Under the pieces are notes generated by a model. The model saw nothing but the letters and a program-made list of their open reading frames with translations, was not told where the DNA came from and searched no databases. The position numbers and the translations under genes were made by a program. This document shows, in pieces, positions 62,100 to 64,000 of a stretch of DNA of 64,000 bases (within the stretch, counting starts at the first letter, position 1; every line of letters begins with the position of its first letter). This DNA is from Ascidiimonas sp046199005 (lineage in GTDB: Bacteria; Bacteroidota; Bacteroidia; Flavobacteriales; Flavobacteriaceae). Where the stretch lies: positions 1,178,001 to 1,242,000 of the forward strand of contig CP176050.1 of NCBI GenBank assembly GCA_046199005.1, given 5' to 3'.

Positions 62100-62351
62100 T
62101 TCAAGTTCTATCGTTTTACGAATTTGCTCCTTAGCATCCTTATCCAATCGTTTCAGATTAGCTTCCGAACATAAAGAGGTTAGTTTCGTATTACTTACGG
62201 TGTGACTACTACATTCTTTACAAAATGCATTATGAAACTGTAGCTTACATATTTCCCAGAAATTTGCTTCTTTGTATTGTGCTTTGTTGCAAATAGTGCG
62301 GGCTTCTTTGCAATCGACAAACAATGTTTTAATATTTTTTTGCTCTTCCAT
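62082..62351 (-). CDS. Small cysteine-rich protein downstream of an ECF sigma factor
   Basis: 89 residues, no membrane helix. It holds five Cys (VDCKEARTIC, then WEICKLQFHNAFCKECSSH and SLC). The order C-x(n)-H-NAFCKEC resembles zinc-binding anti-sigma or zinc-ribbon peptides. It begins three bases after the sigma factor stop on the same strand, and small partner genes in that place often encode the sigma factor's antagonist. The evidence is by position and Cys pattern only. Its end overlaps the convergent UbiA-like gene by 18 bases. Confidence 0.6.
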   Translation of the reverse strand: MEEQKNIKTLFVDCKEARTICNKAQYKEANFWEICKLQFHNAFCKECSSHTVSNTKLTSLCSEANLKRLDKDAKEQIRKTIELELNKSE

Positions 62352-62354
62352 AGT

Positions 62355-62909
62355 TTAGAACCAATTTTTTTCAAGACATCCAACCAAAGCTGTCCTGGCT
62401 CTGTGTATTATAACCCATAGGTTAGACGCAGTTATATTCAAATCATTACAAATCGTTTCGGTGTCGTATCCGTCTATAGTTTTCATCTTAAAAACCTCGG
62501 CTTGTTTTGCCGGTAATTTGCTTAAACAAGCATGAATCGCAAGCCCTAATTCTTCGTTTTCCATTTCGGTATCTGCATTCAATGTAAACGGATCACTTAC
62601 CTTTTGTTCTAACCAGTCTCCTTCAGATTCGTCATCGTTGGCAAATCCCATACGCACCTCGGCTTTTCCTTTCTTCGAGTTAATTTTACGATAATGGTCT
62701 ATGATTTTTCTTTTTAAAATAGAAATGAGCCAGGTACGTTCTGAGGCATCACCTTTGTAGTTTTTTGCAGATTTAAGTGCAGCCAAAAAAGTATCCTGAA
62801 CGAGATCCTGAGCGATCTCATGATCACTAACCCGAGTTATGGTATAATTAAACAGGTAATCTGCGTAAAGATCTATCCATTGTTCTGGTCTTAAAAGGTT
62901 AGAATCCAT
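62355..62909 (-). CDS. RNA polymerase ECF-type sigma factor
   Basis: 184 residues. Region 2 is ADYLFNYTITRVSDHEIAQDLVQDTFLAAL followed by ERTWLISILKRKIIDHYRK. Region 4.2 is CLSKLPAKQAEVFKMKTIDGYDTETICNDLNITASNLWVIIHRAR. The region-4 recognition helix SNLWVIIHRAR is of the kind shared with ECF sigmas controlled by small zinc-type anti-sigmas. It is followed after three bases by an 89-residue Cys-rich gene. The regulon is unknown; a -7-like TATTTTTG lies 16 bp upstream of its start. Confidence 0.92.
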   Translation of the reverse strand: MDSNLLRPEQWIDLYADYLFNYTITRVSDHEIAQDLVQDTFLAALKSAKNYKGDASERTWLISILKRKIIDHYRKINSKKGKAEVRMGFANDDESEGDWLEQKVSDPFTLNADTEMENEELGLAIHACLSKLPAKQAEVFKMKTIDGYDTETICNDLNITASNLWVIIHRARTALVGCLEKNWF

Positions 62910-62989
62910 GCAATTGAGTTTGTTTCAAAAATAATGCAATTCAAACGAATAAAAGTACGTTATTTTGTTTTAAAAGTTTGTAATTTGTA

Positions 62990-63376
62990 ATCATCAAAAG
63001 GTATATTCTCGTATTTATTATTTTTAATTTATTAGCCTGCAAGCAGTCTGAATCTGCTAAATTGGAAACACTAAGTCCGGCTATGTATGCCGATAGACTT
63101 TCGGATAAAACTATATTAATCGACGTAAGGACACCCGAAGAATTCGCTGAGGAGCATCTTGCGAATGCGATTAACATAGACTTTTTTGCTGCTTCTTTTG
63201 ATGAGGAAATCGCAAGTTTCAAGAATGAAGGAAAAGTTTACATCTATTGCCGGTCTGGAAAACGAAGTGCAAAAGCCGCTTCTCGAATGCTGGAAATGGG
63301 TTTTTCACATATTGTCAATCTCGAAGGCGGACTTTTGGCTTGGAAAGAGATGAATAAACCTACCGTTTTAAATTAG
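62990..63376 (+). CDS. Rhodanese-domain lipoprotein with a non-standard start
   Basis: 128 residues if started at 62990. From 63062 the frame reads METLSPAMYADRLSDKTILI and then a rhodanese domain with the active cysteine in VYIYCRSGKRSAKAA. Upstream, in the same frame, IKRYILVFIIFNLLAC with KQSESAK is a convincing lipoprotein signal (lipobox NLLAC). But the frame is closed by a TAA at 62981, and no ATG, GTG or TTG lies between it and the lipobox. Only ATC codons are at 62990 and 62993. So either an ATC start is used, there is a mutation, or translation starts inside at the TTG at 63062. It probably transfers sulfane sulfur in the envelope. Confidence 0.7.
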   Translation: MIKRYILVFIIFNLLACKQSESAKLETLSPAMYADRLSDKTILIDVRTPEEFAEEHLANAINIDFFAASFDEEIASFKNEGKVYIYCRSGKRSAKAASRMLEMGFSHIVNLEGGLLAWKEMNKPTVLN

Positions 63377-64000
63377 GATTTTGATACTAATTCAACCAGC
63401 GCTGCTTCCGGGTGCTTATAAGTAAATTGGAATCCGGAAGCTAATAGTTTTGATGGAATTACAAATCTACTTTTTAAAACAAGCTCAGTTTCCGTTCGTA
63501 TAAAAAATGCGCCAATTTTAAGAAGAAATGCGGGCAGTGGTATGCCAACGATGGTTCCTGAAGCTTTTCTCAACATCCCCATAAAAACACGGTTTTTAAC
63601 CGGTTTAGGAGCGGTTACATTGATTACCCCTGAAAGATCTGGAGAACGAATGATGTGATCTACAGCCCTGGCGAAGTCTGTTTCATGAATCCAACTTATC
63701 ATTTGATTTCCATTTCCCTGTTTCCCTCCAAAACCCAATTTCGTAAGGTTTTTAAGTGGAATAAAAGCGCCACCGCGTCTGCCCATTACAATGGAAGTTC
63801 TCATTGCTACTTTTCGAGTTTTGGGTAAACTGTCTTTAAAAAATGAATGCTCCCATTTTTTAGCAACATTCATCGAAAAGTCATCACCGATTTCTCCATG
63901 TTCTTCGGTCATCGGAGTATCTTCGGAATGCCGGTAAATGGTAGCCGTGGAAGAATTAATCCATAACGAGGGAGGATTTTCGCATTTTTCAAGGGCTCTT
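63373..64000 (-). CDS. TIGR01777-family NAD-dependent epimerase (partial)
   Basis: The C-terminal part of a ~300-residue extended SDR. The frame is open to the right edge, so the N-terminal Rossmann part lies outside. Read from the edge it gives PPSLWINSSTATIYRHSED, then the MTEEHGEIGDDF segment and KKWEHSFFKDSLPKTRKVAM. VMGRRGGAFIPLKNLTKLGFG and SWIHETDFARAVDHII are typical of TIGR01777 proteins. The C-terminal DUF1731-like part includes VINVTAPKPVKNRVFM and PSKLLASGFQFTYKHPE. The function of the family is unclear; it is linked to cell division inhibitor-like proteins by name only. Its stop overlaps the rhodanese stop. Confidence 0.85.
   Translation of the reverse strand, partial: RALEKCENPPSLWINSSTATIYRHSEDTPMTEEHGEIGDDFSMNVAKKWEHSFFKDSLPKTRKVAMRTSIVMGRRGGAFIPLKNLTKLGFGGKQGNGNQMISWIHETDFARAVDHIIRSPDLSGVINVTAPKPVKNRVFMGMLRKASGTIVGIPLPAFLLKIGAFFIRTETELVLKSRFVIPSKLLASGFQFTYKHPEAALVELVSKS

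Noticed and set aside
1..64000. CRISPR array
   Set aside because: The only regular repeat array has 274-bp units without variable spacers; no cas genes are present.

Overview
The window looks like chromosomal DNA of a member of the Flavobacteriaceae (Bacteroidota). Several signals point this way: a tmRNA whose reading frame gives the tag GENNYALAA; many upstream regions with the Bacteroidota -7 promoter motif TAnnTTTG (before kdsA, typA, gyrB, secDF, pafA, gcvP); few visible Shine-Dalgarno sequences; many lipoproteins and signal peptides; and family-typical genes (PafA-type phosphatase, fused SecDF, DUF2911, DUF6588, TPR plus beta-barrel pairs). The base composition is AT-rich.

Left part (1-10.8 kb) is accessory and partly decayed. 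It holds the N-terminal part of a DASS anion symporter, a hairpin-rich non-coding stretch, a Crp/Fnr regulator with an SRPBCC protein, a secreted cupin, an RND efflux pump reduced to its last third, a TPR histidine kinase with a LuxR-type response regulator, a cysteine-rich SH3 protein, an orphan HsdR-N nuclease-like protein, and a degraded stretch with a run of ten C. Next comes a xylose operon (xylB-xylA-SSS symporter, 10.8-15.3 kb), a lipoprotein, a LytS/LytTR two-component pair and an MFS transporter.

The most unusual region is 19.7-21.1 kb. The 3' end of ssrA (minus strand) is followed by three full copies and one truncated copy of a 274-bp direct repeat, and each junction repeats the last bases of the tmRNA gene. 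Further on, a CreD-type membrane protein operon (23.6-26.0 kb) carries its own small winged-helix regulator. The same palindrome, ACTTTG-N5-CAAAGT, lies before its first and last genes. Just upstream is a structured, terminator-ended candidate small RNA (26.08-26.27 kb) that contains a ten-base perfect complement to the 16S anti-Shine-Dalgarno.

From 26.7 kb to the end the window is mostly core genome: kdsA, typA, ftsE, a large TPR protein with a beta-barrel partner, an exported amidohydrolase, asnB, gyrB, mdh, secDF, lgt, an Mla-like ABC pair, pafA, a KAS III / methyltransferase / glycosyltransferase cluster, gcvP, a UbiA-like membrane protein, an ECF sigma factor, a rhodanese lipoprotein that lacks a normal start codon, and a TIGR01777-type epimerase running off the right edge. 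A roughly 90-bp REP-like element occurs twice, 36 kb apart (3.3 and 39.8 kb). All functional calls rest on motifs read by eye; no database search was run.
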